Assembly: GCA_016703325.1 (NCBI GenBank)
Contig: JADJCH010000009.1
Location: 62,001 to 126,000 of the forward strand
Length of the DNA: 64,000 bases
Origin: Burkholderiales bacterium
GTDB lineage: Bacteria; Pseudomonadota; Gammaproteobacteria; Burkholderiales; Burkholderiaceae_C
Direction: 5' to 3'
Each line of letters starts with the position of its first letter. Positions within the stretch are counted from its first letter, which is position 1. The position numbers and the translations under genes were made by a program. Shown piece after piece: positions 45,376 to 54,660 of the stretch. Under the pieces are notes generated by a model, which saw only the letters and a list, made by a program, of their open reading frames with translations, ran no database searches and was not told where the DNA came from.

Positions 45376-45451
45376 GGAAGGTCTTTCAGGCTCGGGCACG
45401 AACGGATCGGTTCGATGAAGCGCAGCCGGGGCTGCGGTGGACGGCTCGATG

Positions 45452-45471
45452 ATATACGTGATAGGGTATAT
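45452..45471. promoter_or_regulatory. AT-rich palindrome upstream of the TolC-family gene
   Basis: ATATAC (45452-45457) and GTATAT (45466-45471) are perfect inverted repeats around an eight-base centre, in a small AT-rich island 77 to 96 bases upstream of the gene. It could be a regulator site or contain a -10 box. Just downstream, CGCAGCC and GGCTGCG at 45421-45436 form a short leader hairpin. Confidence 0.4.
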
Positions 45472-45523
45472 TTGCTGCCATCCGCAGGGTGGGGCCGGTA
45501 GACCTCCCGAAGGGACTGCAGCG

Positions 45524-46177
45524 TCAGAAGTGGAAGCGCGAAGCGGGCGCAAAACCCTCCAGGCGCGGCGCCACCGTGTCGAACAGAACGTCGGTGCGGA
45601 ACTCCTGCTCGGAGAGGCGCACGACCCGCAGGGCACGCATCATCGGCTCGTCACCGACGATGGCCACCAGGCGGCCGCCGACCTTCAGCTGGCCGAGCAG
45701 GGCCTGCGGCACCTCGTGCACCGAGCCGGACAGCAGGATGGCATCCCAGGGGCCGCGGCTGGCGTCACCGGCGGCGGCATCGCCCTGGCGCACTTCCACA
45801 TTCATCACCATGGACTGGCGCAGGTTCTCCTTGGCCATGGCCACCAGTTCGGGGCGGATCTCCCAGCTCACCACCTGCTGGGCGCGGTGCGCCAGCAGCG
45901 CGGCCATGAAGCCGGAGCCGGTGCCGATCTCCAGCACCTTCTCGTGGCGGTGCAGGGCCAGGTCCTGCAGCAGGCGCGCTTCCAGCCGGGGGGCGAGCAT
46001 CACCTGGCCACCCGGCAGCGGGATCTCGACGTCCATGAAGGCCAGCGAACGCTGCGCGGCCGGCAGGAAGTCCTCGCGCTTGACCACCGACAGCAGCGAC
46101 AGCACCGCAGGATCCAGCACGTTCCACGGGCGGATCTGCTGTTCGATCATGTTGAAACGGGCCTGTTCGACGTTCAT
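45524..46177 (-). CDS. Protein-L-isoaspartate O-methyltransferase-like protein
   Basis: 217 residues. The S-adenosylmethionine motif VLEIGTGSGFMAALLA and the family regions NMIEQQIRPWNVLDP, LMGSVHEVP-like and LKVGGRLVAIVG fit the PCMT family (COG2518). This subgroup often accompanies tolC in betaproteobacteria, and whether it truly repairs isoaspartate is unsettled. ATG 46177 has AAGGA upstream. The gene lies 148 bases upstream of tolC on the same strand. Confidence 0.88.
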   Translation of the reverse strand: MNVEQARFNMIEQQIRPWNVLDPAVLSLLSVVKREDFLPAAQRSLAFMDVEIPLPGGQVMLAPRLEARLLQDLALHRHEKVLEIGTGSGFMAALLAHRAQQVVSWEIRPELVAMAKENLRQSMVMNVEVRQGDAAAGDASRGPWDAILLSGSVHEVPQALLGQLKVGGRLVAIVGDEPMMRALRVVRLSEQEFRTDVLFDTVAPRLEGFAPASRFHF

Positions 46178-46255
46178 GACGCGGTTCCTTCGGGAGTTCT
46201 GGACAAAGCGGAGCAAAGCCCGCAATTCTAGGAGGCGCGACCCTGCGCAACGCTT

Positions 46256-49200
46256 TCAAGCCGTGGAGGTGGACCTTTTCCGACGCAGCCATTGCGTGAA
46301 ATCATCCAGCCAGCAGTACACCACCGGCACCACCACCAGGGTCAGCAGGGAGGAAGTGATCACCCCGCCGATCACCGCCTGGCCCATCGGTGCGCGCTGT
46401 TCGGAGCCTTCGGACAACGCAAAGGCCAGCGGCACCATGCCGGACACCATCGCCAGCGTGGTCATCAGGATGGGGCGCAGCCGCACCCGGGCGGCCAGCA
46501 GCAGCGCAGCTTCGCGCTCCATCGGCCGGCCCGGCGAGCCGGGGGCGTCCGCTTGCGTGTGCACCTCACCGGCGCGGGCGCGGATGGCGAAGTCGATCAG
46601 CAGGATGGCATTCTTTGTCACCAGTCCCATCAGCATCACGATGCCGATGATGGAGAACAGGTTCATCGTCGAGCGGAAGGCCAGCAGCATCAGCACCACG
46701 CCGATCAGGGTCAGCGGCAGCGAGCTCATCAGCGCCAGCGGCTGGATGAAGCTGCGGAACTGCGAGGCCAGGATCATGTAGATGAAGATCACCCCCATCG
46801 CCAGTGCGGAGACGGCGTAGGCGAAGCTCTCCGCCATGTCCTTGGTGGAGCCGCCGAAGCGCCAGCGCATGCCGGGCGGAAAGCTCTGCTGCTCCAGCAC
46901 GCGCTTCACATCGGCCGACACCTCGCCCAGCGAGCGACCCTGCACGTTGGCGGTGAACTCCACCTCCCGCGACAGGTCGCGGCGGTTGATCTGGTTGGCG
47001 GTGTGGCTGTCGCGCAGTTCGGCCACCTGCCCCAGCCGCACCAGCCGCGGGCTGCCGTCGGCGGCGGGTGCGAGGGCCAGCGTGAGGCGCCCCAGGTCGG
47101 CCGCGGCATCGCGGGCCTGCGGCGCCAGGCGCACCTTCACGTCGATGTTCAGGTCGTCGCTGGCGCGCCAGTTGCCGATGGTCTGGCCCGCCACCAGGGC
47201 CCGCAGCGTGTTGGTCACCGCACCCACCGACAGGCCCAGGTCGGCCGCTGCGTCTCGGCGCACCTGCACCGCCACGGTGGGCTGGTCGGGTTTGGCGCTG
47301 GTGTCCAGGTCCACCAGGCCGGGCACACCCACCAGGGCTTCGCGCAGCTGGCGGGCCTGCTGCTGCAGCTCGTCGAGCTGGCTGCCCTGCAGGGAGAACT
47401 GCAGGGCCTTCTGGCCGCCCACCGGATCAAGCTGGCCCACGTGGGTGACGTTGATGCCCGGAATGCGCGCCAGCCGCTCGCGCAGCGGGGCACTGAGCTG
47501 GTCCTGGCTGAGGCGGCGCTCCTTGCGGTCGGCCAGGCGCACATAGACCTGGGCGTAGATGCGGCCCTGCGACTGCCCGGTGTTGATCGTGGTGAGGGTG
47601 TAGCGCACCTCCGGCAGTTCCCGCAGCACCGCATCCACCTCGCGGGCCTTGGCTTCGGTCACCTCGATGGACGAGCCCACCGGGGTGTGGAAGCTCACGA
47701 AGGTTTCCGAGAAGTCCGCCTTGGGCACAAATTCGGTGCCCAGCACCTTCAGCAGCCCGGCAGCGACGATGAAGCTGCCCGCGGCGATCAGCACCGTGGC
47801 CAGCTTGTGCCGCAGCGACCAGCCCAGCGCGCGTTCGTAACCCCGCCCCATCGCATGGGAGGCGCGGTCCACCCAGTGGGTGAGCCGCCCCAGCGTGCGG
47901 TCGTAGAGGCTGCGGGGCTGGAAGGGTTGACCTTCCGCATGGATGGCCGGGTCGTGCCAGACCGAACTCAGCATCGGGTCCAGCGTGAAGCTCACGAACA
48001 TCGAGATCAGCACCGCCGCCACGATGGTGATGCCGAACTGGTGGAAGAAGCGTCCGATGATGCCGCCCATGAAACCGATGGGCAGGAACACCGCCACGAT
48101 CGACAGCGTGGTGGCCAGCACCGCCAGGCCGATCTCGGCGGTGCCGTCCAGCGCAGCACGGCGCGCGTCCTTGCCCATCTGCACATGGCGCACGATGTTC
48201 TCGCGCACGACGATGGCATCGTCGATCAACAGGCCCACGCACAGGCTCAGCGCCATCAGCGTGATCATGTTGATCGAGAACCCCGCCCACTGCATCACCC
48301 CGAAGGTGCCGATCAGCGCAATCGGCAGCGTCAGTCCGGTGATGACGGTGGAGCGCCAGGAGTTCAGGAACAGGAAGACGATGCCCACCGTCAGCAGCGC
48401 CCCTTCCAGCAGGGTCTGCCGCACATTGGCCACCGACACGCGGATCGGTCGGGAGCCGTCGCGCACCACGTCCAGGCTCAGCCCGGCCGGCAGCTCGCCG
48501 TTGGCACGCAGCTGGGCGACCGCGGCGTTCAGTCCGTCCACCACGTCCAGCGTGTTCTCGCCCTGGGCCTTCTGCACGTCCAGCGCCAGGGTGCGCCGGC
48601 CGTTGTACAGCGCCAGCGACTCCACCTCCTCCGGCCCGTCCACCACCCGGGCCACCTGGCCCAGGCGGATCAGCGTGCCGTTGCGCCGTGCCACCACCAG
48701 CCGGGCAAAGTCCTCCGGCCGGCCGACGCGCCCCTCGATCTGCACCACCCGGTCGCCTTCGGCCGAACGCAGCGTGCCCGCGGGCAGGTCCTGGTTCTCC
48801 GTGCGCACCGCGGTCATCACCTGGTCGGCGCCCACCCCCAGGGACTCCATGGCCGCCGGGTCCAGGTAGATGTTGATCTCGCGCTTGCGCGCCCCCACCA
48901 GCGCCACCGAGCCGACACCCCGCACGTTTTCCAGGCGCTTGCGCAGCACCTGATCGGCCCAGGTGGAGGCCTGCACCGCGTCCACCTGCCCACCGGCTGG
49001 CCCATCGGCGGAAGTCAGTGCCAGCGACCAGATCGGCCGCGACGCCGGGTCGAAGCGCTGCACCTTCGGCTCCTTGACCTCCTCGCGCAGGGTGGGGCGC
49101 AGCACCGCCAGCTTCTCGCGCACGTCGTCAGCGGCACGCCGGCCGTCCATCGACAGGTCGAACTGCACGATCACCACCGAGGTGCCGGCGTAGCTGCGCG

Positions 49201-49444
49201 AGGACAGCTGGTTGATGCCGGCGATGGCGTTGACCGACTCCTCCACCTTGCGGGTGACCTCGGTCTCCACCACCTCGGCGGAGGCGCCGGGGTACTCGAC
49301 CGTGACCACCACGATCGGGAATTCAATGTCCGGGAACTGATCGACCTTGAGCCGCTGGTAGGAGAACAGCCCCAGCACCATCAGCGCGGCCATGAGCATG
49401 GTCGCCAGCACCGGGTTGGCGATCGAGATGCGGGTGAACCACAT
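46256..49444 (-). CDS. RND multidrug efflux permease (AcrB/MexB-like HAE family)
   Basis: 1,062 residues with the RND layout: helix 1 (ISIANPVLATMLMAALMVLGLF), two large periplasmic loops and two sets of six membrane helices. Typical motifs include GLLIDDAIVVRENI in helix 4 and LMGLVTKNAILLIDFA in helix 10. It exports drugs or solvents using proton flow, with the adaptor gene (18-base gap) and probably the nearby TolC. It lacks the extended C-terminal region of AcrB. Confidence 0.93.
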   Translation of the reverse strand: MWFTRISIANPVLATMLMAALMVLGLFSYQRLKVDQFPDIEFPIVVVTVEYPGASAEVVETEVTRKVEESVNAIAGINQLSSRSYAGTSVVIVQFDLSMDGRRAADDVREKLAVLRPTLREEVKEPKVQRFDPASRPIWSLALTSADGPAGGQVDAVQASTWADQVLRKRLENVRGVGSVALVGARKREINIYLDPAAMESLGVGADQVMTAVRTENQDLPAGTLRSAEGDRVVQIEGRVGRPEDFARLVVARRNGTLIRLGQVARVVDGPEEVESLALYNGRRTLALDVQKAQGENTLDVVDGLNAAVAQLRANGELPAGLSLDVVRDGSRPIRVSVANVRQTLLEGALLTVGIVFLFLNSWRSTVITGLTLPIALIGTFGVMQWAGFSINMITLMALSLCVGLLIDDAIVVRENIVRHVQMGKDARRAALDGTAEIGLAVLATTLSIVAVFLPIGFMGGIIGRFFHQFGITIVAAVLISMFVSFTLDPMLSSVWHDPAIHAEGQPFQPRSLYDRTLGRLTHWVDRASHAMGRGYERALGWSLRHKLATVLIAAGSFIVAAGLLKVLGTEFVPKADFSETFVSFHTPVGSSIEVTEAKAREVDAVLRELPEVRYTLTTINTGQSQGRIYAQVYVRLADRKERRLSQDQLSAPLRERLARIPGINVTHVGQLDPVGGQKALQFSLQGSQLDELQQQARQLREALVGVPGLVDLDTSAKPDQPTVAVQVRRDAAADLGLSVGAVTNTLRALVAGQTIGNWRASDDLNIDVKVRLAPQARDAAADLGRLTLALAPAADGSPRLVRLGQVAELRDSHTANQINRRDLSREVEFTANVQGRSLGEVSADVKRVLEQQSFPPGMRWRFGGSTKDMAESFAYAVSALAMGVIFIYMILASQFRSFIQPLALMSSLPLTLIGVVLMLLAFRSTMNLFSIIGIVMLMGLVTKNAILLIDFAIRARAGEVHTQADAPGSPGRPMEREAALLLAARVRLRPILMTTLAMVSGMVPLAFALSEGSEQRAPMGQAVIGGVITSSLLTLVVVPVVYCWLDDFTQWLRRKRSTSTA

Positions 49445-49462
49445 GGTGGGCGGTCCCGGGGG

Positions 49463-50707
49463 TCAGCGCGAGGCCGCGGGGGCGGCCGGCAGGGCGTTCG
49501 TCGCCAGCCGACGTACCGGCTGGCCGTCGCGCACACTGCCCAGGCGGCCCTGCAGCACCAGCGCACCGGCGTCCAGCCCGCTGCGGATCTCCACCGCCTC
49601 CTCGTCGGCGCCGGTGGGGCCGCTGTGGGGGCTGCCGTTGGGGGGGGCTGCCACCCGGCCTCTCAGTCCCAGCTCCACCCGGCGCTGCTGCAGCCGGCTG
49701 CCCTCGAACACCAGCACATAGGGTTGCGCGGCATCCGTGCGCACCGCCGACAGCGGCAGAGCCGGCACACGGCGTTCTTCCAGCACCATCTCGCCACGCG
49801 CAAACAGGCCGCTGCGCAGGCCCGGCCCGCCGGGCAGGGACAGGTAGGCCAGCACTGCGCGGGTGCCGGCCTGGGCGCTGGGGTTGATGCGGGCCACCCG
49901 GGCCTGCAGCGCCGCGGATTGACCTTCCACCTCCAGGCGGGCCATGGCACCCACCTTCAGCGCCGCGGCCTCGCTGGCGGGCAGCGCCGCCTCGATCTCC
50001 AGCCGGCTCAGGTCCACGATCTCCATCACCCGGGCATCCACCGCCACGCGTTCACCCGGCTGCACCAGCCGCTGGGCCACCTGTCCGGCCAGCGGCGCCT
50101 TGAGCTGGGTGTCTCCCAGGGCCTTCTGGGCCAGGTCCACGGCGGCCTGCGCCGCATCCGCCGTGGCCTGCGCGGCGTTGTCGTTGGCCAGCGCCGTGTC
50201 CAGCGCGGTGGCGGAGATGAAACCCTGGCCCACCAGCGCCCGGTTGTTCTCCAGCTGCCGCCGCGTCACCTCCCGCTGGGCGCGGGCGGCTGCGGCCTGC
50301 TGCTGCGCCTGGCGCAGCCGCATCTCGAACTCGCTGGCATCGATGCGGCCGACCAGGTCGCCCGCACGCAGCGCATCCCCTTCGCGCGGTGTCAGCTGGG
50401 TCAGCTCCCCGGCCACCTTGGCCTTGACCCAGCCGGACTGCAGCGGCCGCAGGCTGCCGGTGAACACCAGGCTGCGCTGCAGCGGCAACTCGCGCAGGGC
50501 GACCAGATCGCTGTCGCGCAGTTCCAGCGGGGCGGGGGTCGCCAGGGCCGAGGAGGCACCCGGCCTGGCCGTCGCCGCGGCGGGGGGCGCTGCGGTGAGG
50601 GCTGCTGTGGAGGGGACCGAGCGGCTGGACTTCCACCAGGCGGCCGCGCCGATCAGCAGGGCCACGGGCAGCAGCACGAGGGTGACACGTCGCAGGGTGG
50701 GATTCAT
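49463..50707 (-). CDS. RND periplasmic adaptor (membrane fusion protein)
   Basis: 414 residues. An N-terminal membrane anchor (LVLLPVALLIGAAAW), then the barrel-sandwich lipoyl half (LVFTGSLRPLQSGWVKAKVAGELTQL), an alpha-hairpin with Ala/Gln-rich helices and the second half (LKAPLAGQVAQRLVQPGERV), typical of HlyD/AcrA-like adaptors. ATG 50707 is preferred; another ATG at 50722 would overlap the tetR stop. Links the RND pump to an outer-membrane duct. Confidence 0.92.
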   Translation of the reverse strand: MNPTLRRVTLVLLPVALLIGAAAWWKSSRSVPSTAALTAAPPAAATARPGASSALATPAPLELRDSDLVALRELPLQRSLVFTGSLRPLQSGWVKAKVAGELTQLTPREGDALRAGDLVGRIDASEFEMRLRQAQQQAAAARAQREVTRRQLENNRALVGQGFISATALDTALANDNAAQATADAAQAAVDLAQKALGDTQLKAPLAGQVAQRLVQPGERVAVDARVMEIVDLSRLEIEAALPASEAAALKVGAMARLEVEGQSAALQARVARINPSAQAGTRAVLAYLSLPGGPGLRSGLFARGEMVLEERRVPALPLSAVRTDAAQPYVLVFEGSRLQQRRVELGLRGRVAAPPNGSPHSGPTGADEEAVEIRSGLDAGALVLQGRLGSVRDGQPVRRLATNALPAAPAASR

Positions 50708-50711
50708 CGGT

Positions 50712-51401
50712 TCACGCACCATCGCCGGGCTGGGCGAGGCCTTGGAGGATCAGGTCGATGTGCAGCCGGATGAAAGCCTCCGGGTCCATCAGCGATTCGG
50801 CCGGGCAGCACACCCCCAGCGAATGTTTGTGGATGCACAGCATCACCAGCGGCAGCAGGATGGAGTGGGCCACCATGTCCACCGGCAAGGCGCGGAACTC
50901 GCCACGCTCCATGCCGCTCGAGACGATGGAGCTGACCAGCCGCAGGCCGGGTTCGACCACCTCCTGCTGGTAGAACTCCGCGATGTCCGGGAAGTTGCGC
51001 ACCTCGCCGACCACCAGCTTGAACACACCGGAGCTGCTGCTGCGCACCACATCGGCCCACCAGGTCGGGAACACGCTGCGCAGCAGCTCGGCACAGCTGC
51101 CCCGGTGCTGCGCCGCCACCTGCGCGCCGGCGATGATGCGGCTGGACAGCTGCTCGCGGATCACCGCCTTGAGCAGCTCCTCCTTGCTCTGGAAGTACAG
51201 GTACAGCGTGCCCTTGGACACTCCGGCCCGTTTGGCCACCTCCTCGGCACGGGTGGCCGCAAACCCCTTCTCCACAAAAAGCTCCAGTGCAGCGTCCAAC
51301 AGCTCCTGCGGCCGCTCCGCCTTGCGGCGCTGGTGGGCGGAGGAGGTGGGGCCGGGATCGGCAGGGGCGGGGGCCGGGGGCAGGCTCGAAGGGTCGGACA
51401 C
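50712..51401 (-). CDS. TetR-family repressor of the RND operon
   Basis: 229 residues. The N-terminal tetR helix-turn-helix region (DAALELFVEKGFAATRAEEVAKRAGVSKGTLYLYFQSKEELLKAV) follows a short Pro-rich arm; the rest is a helical ligand-binding domain of AcrR type. Downstream on the same strand come the adaptor and pump genes, so it heads its own operon. A perfect inverted repeat lies 20 bases upstream of its ATG. Confidence 0.93.
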   Translation of the reverse strand: MSDPSSLPPAPAPADPGPTSSAHQRRKAERPQELLDAALELFVEKGFAATRAEEVAKRAGVSKGTLYLYFQSKEELLKAVIREQLSSRIIAGAQVAAQHRGSCAELLRSVFPTWWADVVRSSSSGVFKLVVGEVRNFPDIAEFYQQEVVEPGLRLVSSIVSSGMERGEFRALPVDMVAHSILLPLVMLCIHKHSLGVCCPAESLMDPEAFIRLHIDLILQGLAQPGDGA

Positions 51402-51421
51402 GCGGAGGGATCAAGTAAATG

Positions 51422-51435
51422 ACTGACTGGTCAGT
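51422..51435. promoter_or_regulatory. TetR-type operator
   Basis: ACTGAC and GTCAGT form a perfect inverted repeat with a two-base centre (ACTGACTGGTCAGT), 21 bases upstream of the tetR ATG. Its form matches sites of AcrR/TtgR-like repressors and implies autoregulation of the tetR-adaptor-pump operon. Confidence 0.7.
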
Positions 51436-51640
51436 AATGTAGCGGGCCGGGCTGTGATGGGTCAAGACTGCACTGCAGCGCCCTGCAGTGACTCCCAGCC
51501 GTCGTACTCGCCAGGCGCCAAAGTGAAGGTGGCGGTGTACATCGTGAGGGGCGCCTCGCAGGATGAGAGGCGGCAACGTCGCGCAGCGGCCGGTCAAGCG
51601 GACCGCTCGGCGGGCTCTCGGAGCTGACCGGTCTTGGGCT

Positions 51641-52282
51641 TCAGCCCGGGTTGCCACCGGCCAGGCTGCTGCGCATGGCCTGTGCCAGGTCGCCGTGGCC
51701 GGTGGACTGCAGCCCCTGGATCGCACCTTCGCGGTTGCGCGGTTCGTGGTTCTGGTTGAGCTTGCGCTTGCCCTCCAGCCGGGTCAGGCGGATCTCGATG
51801 CCGACGATGTGGCCGAGCTGGCTGGCCAGGTAGTCGGCCGGCGCGTCGCCCATCTTCCACGGCCGGGGCTGATCGGCCTCATGCCGGTGGGTCAGCCGGG
51901 CCACCACGCCGCGCACGAACTTCTCGTCGTCGTGCACATGGATCGTGCCGTGGGCATGCACCACCTCGTAGTTCCAGGTCGGCACGAAGCGATGCGTCTC
52001 CTGCTTGGCCGGGTACCAGTTCGGCGAGATGTAGCCCTGCACACCGCGAAACACCACCAGCACGGCGTCGCCCTCGTTCACCTCCCGCCAGATCGGATTG
52101 GCGCGGGCCACATGCGCGCACAAGGCACCCTGGGGACCGGAGCCGGCATCCAGCAAAAAGGGCAGGTGATCAGCCTCCAGCCCAGCCGGGCCCTGCCGCA
52201 CCAGCAGCCCCAGCGGATGGTCCCGGACGATGCGGTGCAGTTCTTCGATGTTCGGTTCGGCGAAGTGCGCGGGGAGGTACAT
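51641..52282 (-). CDS. FMN-binding negative transcriptional regulator (PaiB family)
   Basis: 213 residues. MYLPAHFAEPNIEELHRIVRDHPLGLLV, YISPNWYPAKQETHRFVPTWNYEVVHAHG and LVVFRGVQG are characteristic of PaiB/YisA-type flavin-fold proteins, named after Bacillus PaiB, a repressor of protease and sporulation genes. In proteobacteria its role is unclear; it may be an FMN- or heme-binding oxidoreductase. No operon partner is evident. Confidence 0.88.
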   Translation of the reverse strand: MYLPAHFAEPNIEELHRIVRDHPLGLLVRQGPAGLEADHLPFLLDAGSGPQGALCAHVARANPIWREVNEGDAVLVVFRGVQGYISPNWYPAKQETHRFVPTWNYEVVHAHGTIHVHDDEKFVRGVVARLTHRHEADQPRPWKMGDAPADYLASQLGHIVGIEIRLTRLEGKRKLNQNHEPRNREGAIQGLQSTGHGDLAQAMRSSLAGGNPG

Positions 52283-52400
52283 GCTTGGCCTGGGGTGGTT
52301 GTGTAGGGTGGGATGGGGCTCAGGGCGTACTGTGCACCCTGTGGTGACGGCCGTGCAGGTTCGTGCAACCGTCAGTGGATTGATGTACCTGCGAAGTCCT

Positions 52401-53048
52401 TCAGATCCCGGCCAGCGCGTGCCGCACCAGCAGAGTTGCCAGCACGAACATGGTCACGCCGATCAAGCCGTCGAGAGCCTGCCAAGCCCTTGGCCGGGCA
52501 AACATGGGTGCCAACCAACGAGCGCCGAACCCCAGCAGCGAGAACCAGATCAGACTGGCCCCCGCCGTGCCCGCGATGAACCAGCCTCGAAGCGCGGCCG
52601 GCTGCTGCGCGCCGATGCTTCCGACCAGCAGCACGGTGTCCAGGTAGACATGCGGGTTCAGCAGCGTGAAGGCGGCCGCCTGCGCCGCCACCGCACCCCA
52701 CGACAACGACGAACCGGCGGTGGATGCATCCAGTCGATGGACATGGCGTGCCCGCTTCAGCGCCTGCCAGCCGTACAGCGCCAGGAACGCCGCACCCGCC
52801 AGGGCCAGCGCGCGTGCCAGGTTCGGGCTTTGCCCCAGGGCCTGCGCCATCCCCATGACACCCGAAGCCATGAGCACCGCGTCGGCCAGCGCGCAGAACA
52901 ACACCACGCTGCCCACATGCTCGCGGCGCAGGCCCTGTCGCAGCACGAATGCGTTTTGCGCACCGATGGCCACGATCAGCCCGAAACTCAGGGCCAGGCC
53001 TTGAAAGAACACCGCAAGAGCGAGAGAAGCTGTGGCTGAAGGTTCCAT
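52401..53048 (-). CDS. argO: LysE/ArgO-family arginine exporter
   Basis: 215 residues with about six hydrophobic segments. FFQGLALSFGLIVAIGAQNAFVLRQGLRREHV, FCALADAVLMASGVMG and TLLNPHVYLDTVLLVGS are typical of LysE/ArgO basic amino-acid exporters. ATG 53048 starts directly before the first helix; a longer frame would overlap the argP promoter region. It is divergent from argP across 73 bases, the usual argO-argP arrangement, so ArgP likely activates it in response to arginine or lysine. Confidence 0.92.
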   Translation of the reverse strand: MEPSATASLALAVFFQGLALSFGLIVAIGAQNAFVLRQGLRREHVGSVVLFCALADAVLMASGVMGMAQALGQSPNLARALALAGAAFLALYGWQALKRARHVHRLDASTAGSSLSWGAVAAQAAAFTLLNPHVYLDTVLLVGSIGAQQPAALRGWFIAGTAGASLIWFSLLGFGARWLAPMFARPRAWQALDGLIGVTMFVLATLLVRHALAGI

Positions 53049-53121
53049 GCTGCGCAGATTGCCTGCCTCACCGCAAGAAGACAAACTAAACTCGCGAATC
53101 TCGATGAAGTCAAACTGAATC

Positions 53122-54018
53122 ATGCTCGACTATGCCGCGCTCTCTGCACTGGCCGCCGTCGTCCGGGAAGGCAGCTTCGAGCGCGCGGCTCAGTCGCTGT
53201 TCGTCACGCCCTCGGCGGTGTCACAGCGCATTCGCTCCCTGGAAGAGCGGGTGGGCTGCACCCTTGTGGTACGCGGCCAACCCTGCAGGCCCACCGACAC
53301 GGGTCGGCGCCTGTGCCAGCATGTGGATCGTGTGCGCTTGCTCGAGCAGGAGCTGCAGGGGGCATTGCCAGCGCTGGCGCCTGAAGGATTGACCCGCGTC
53401 GCCCTGCCGGTTGCAGTCAATGCGGACAGCCTGGACACCTGGTTTGCCCCCGCAGTGGCGGCGTTCGCGGCGGCGGCCCCGGTGCTGGTCGAACTGTCGG
53501 TGGACGACCAGGATCACACCGCCACATGGCTTCGCAACGGCGCCGTGCTGGCCGCTGTCACAGGTACTGCGCGGCCCCCGGCGGGCTTCAACAGCCGACC
53601 GTTGGGTGCCATGCGCTACCGGGCCACCGCCAGCCCGGCCTACATGTCGAGCCACTTCGCCGACGGTGTCGGGGCTGAAAGCCTTGCGCGGGCGCCGAGC
53701 CTCGCCTTCAACGCCAAGGACGACCTGCAGGCCCGGTGGGTGCGGCGTCTGTGCCACCGAGATGTGGAACTGCCTCGGCATACCCTGCCGTCGGCCCATG
53801 CGTTCGTCACCGCCGCCTTGGCCGGGATGGGCTGGGGACTGCAGCCCGAGGTGCTGGTCGCCCCTCATCTGGCCCAGGGCTCGCTGGTCGAACTGGTGCC
53901 TGGAACGGCCCTCGACGTGCCGCTGTATTGGCAGCATGCCCGCGCGGCGTCATCGCTGATGGACGGACTGACCCAAGGCGTCGTGGCTGCATCGGCTCGC
54001 GCACTGCGCCCGCTGTGA
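53122..54018 (+). CDS. argP: LysR-type regulator ArgP (IciA)
   Basis: 298 residues. Starts LDYAALSALAAVVREGSFERAAQSLFVTPSAVSQRIRSLEERVG, the ArgP-type helix-turn-helix, followed by a LysR effector domain. Context, facing argO across a short shared promoter region, agrees with ArgP control of amino-acid export. Start ATG 53122. Confidence 0.92.
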   Translation: MLDYAALSALAAVVREGSFERAAQSLFVTPSAVSQRIRSLEERVGCTLVVRGQPCRPTDTGRRLCQHVDRVRLLEQELQGALPALAPEGLTRVALPVAVNADSLDTWFAPAVAAFAAAAPVLVELSVDDQDHTATWLRNGAVLAAVTGTARPPAGFNSRPLGAMRYRATASPAYMSSHFADGVGAESLARAPSLAFNAKDDLQARWVRRLCHRDVELPRHTLPSAHAFVTAALAGMGWGLQPEVLVAPHLAQGSLVELVPGTALDVPLYWQHARAASSLMDGLTQGVVAASARALRPL

Positions 54019-54138
54019 TGTGTTGGAGAGACGAACAACGCGTGGGGTGGCGGACGGATGAGGGATCTCTCGGGCACCACGGGTCACCACGGGGCAACAA
54101 CGGGTCGGTTCGGTGGCGCCCCGCCGCTCCTTTCCCCC

Positions 54139-54192
54139 TCACCCCAGCAACGCCTCCACTCCCGGCAACCCCTTCGCGTGCCCGAAGACCTC
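54139..54192 (-). pseudogene. Remnant of a LysR gene 3' end
   Basis: Read on the minus strand, this stretch encodes GHAKGLPGVEALLG followed by a stop, almost identical to the last residues of the LysR regulator at 55264-56190 (GHAKGLPGVEALMG). The two copies also match at DNA level over about 50 bases (54136-54186 and 55261-55311). It is a partial copy or recombination scar, not a gene. Confidence 0.7.
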
Positions 54193-54282
54193 ACCGGGAC
54201 GCTCGCCTTCCTGGTGTCGGACGACGCCGTCTTCTACGCCGGGCAGGTGACGAACGTGGACGGGGGCGGGTTCGGGTTCTGA
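54175..54282 (+). pseudogene. C-terminal fragment of a short-chain dehydrogenase
   Basis: The plus strand reads RVPEDLTGTLAFLVSDDAVF then YAGQVTNVDGGGFGF and a stop, the standard SDR C-terminal segment (pattern PEDIAGTVAFLASDDA...TGQ...VDGG). No N-terminal SDR sequence precedes it; the DNA upstream is the LysR remnant and unrelated sequence. The rest of 54019-54375 contains nothing I can assign. Confidence 0.7.
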
Positions 54283-54375
54283 ACGGTCCGCTGGCGCGGC
54301 GGCCGTGCGCTCAGCTGCGGCGGATCAGCTACGGCACAGCTGCGGCGGATGCCCGGCTGGCATACACTTTCCGCC

Positions 54376-54660
54376 ATGCACCCGCTGATCGAACGCCACC
54401 GCGCCGAACTGGTTGCCATCGCCCGGAGACGGGGGATGACGGACATTCGGGTGTTCGGCTCGATGAGCCGAGGCGAAGCGAACGACAACAGCGACGTCGA
54501 CCTGCTGGTCACCTTGGCCCCAGGTACCAGCGCTCTCGCGTTGGGAGGCCTGCTCCTGGACGCCCAGGAACTGCTGGGTCGCCGTGTCGACGTCGTCACC
54601 GAACCGAGCCTGCACCCCGCACTGCGCGACCGGGTGCTGTCGGACGCCGTATTGCTGTGA
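54376..54660 (+). CDS. mntA: MntA-type minimal nucleotidyltransferase antitoxin
   Basis: 94 residues. GSMSRGEANDNSDVDLLV is the GSx10DxD active-site motif of minimal nucleotidyltransferases. MntA antitoxins transfer AMP onto the HepT toxin. ATG 54376 starts right before the conserved helix (MHPLIERHRAELVAIARRRG). The stop overlaps the hepT GTG (GTGA), so the two are translationally coupled. Confidence 0.9.
   Translation: MHPLIERHRAELVAIARRRGMTDIRVFGSMSRGEANDNSDVDLLVTLAPGTSALALGGLLLDAQELLGRRVDVVTEPSLHPALRDRVLSDAVLL

Noticed and set aside
45421..45436. Terminator between pcm-like gene and tolC
   Set aside because: The hairpin is strong but lacks a T-tract on either strand.
46292..50773. 1,493-codon open frame on the plus strand
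   Set aside because: It is antisense to the RND pump and adaptor genes, has His/Arg/Gln-rich composition and no family; a high-GC shadow.
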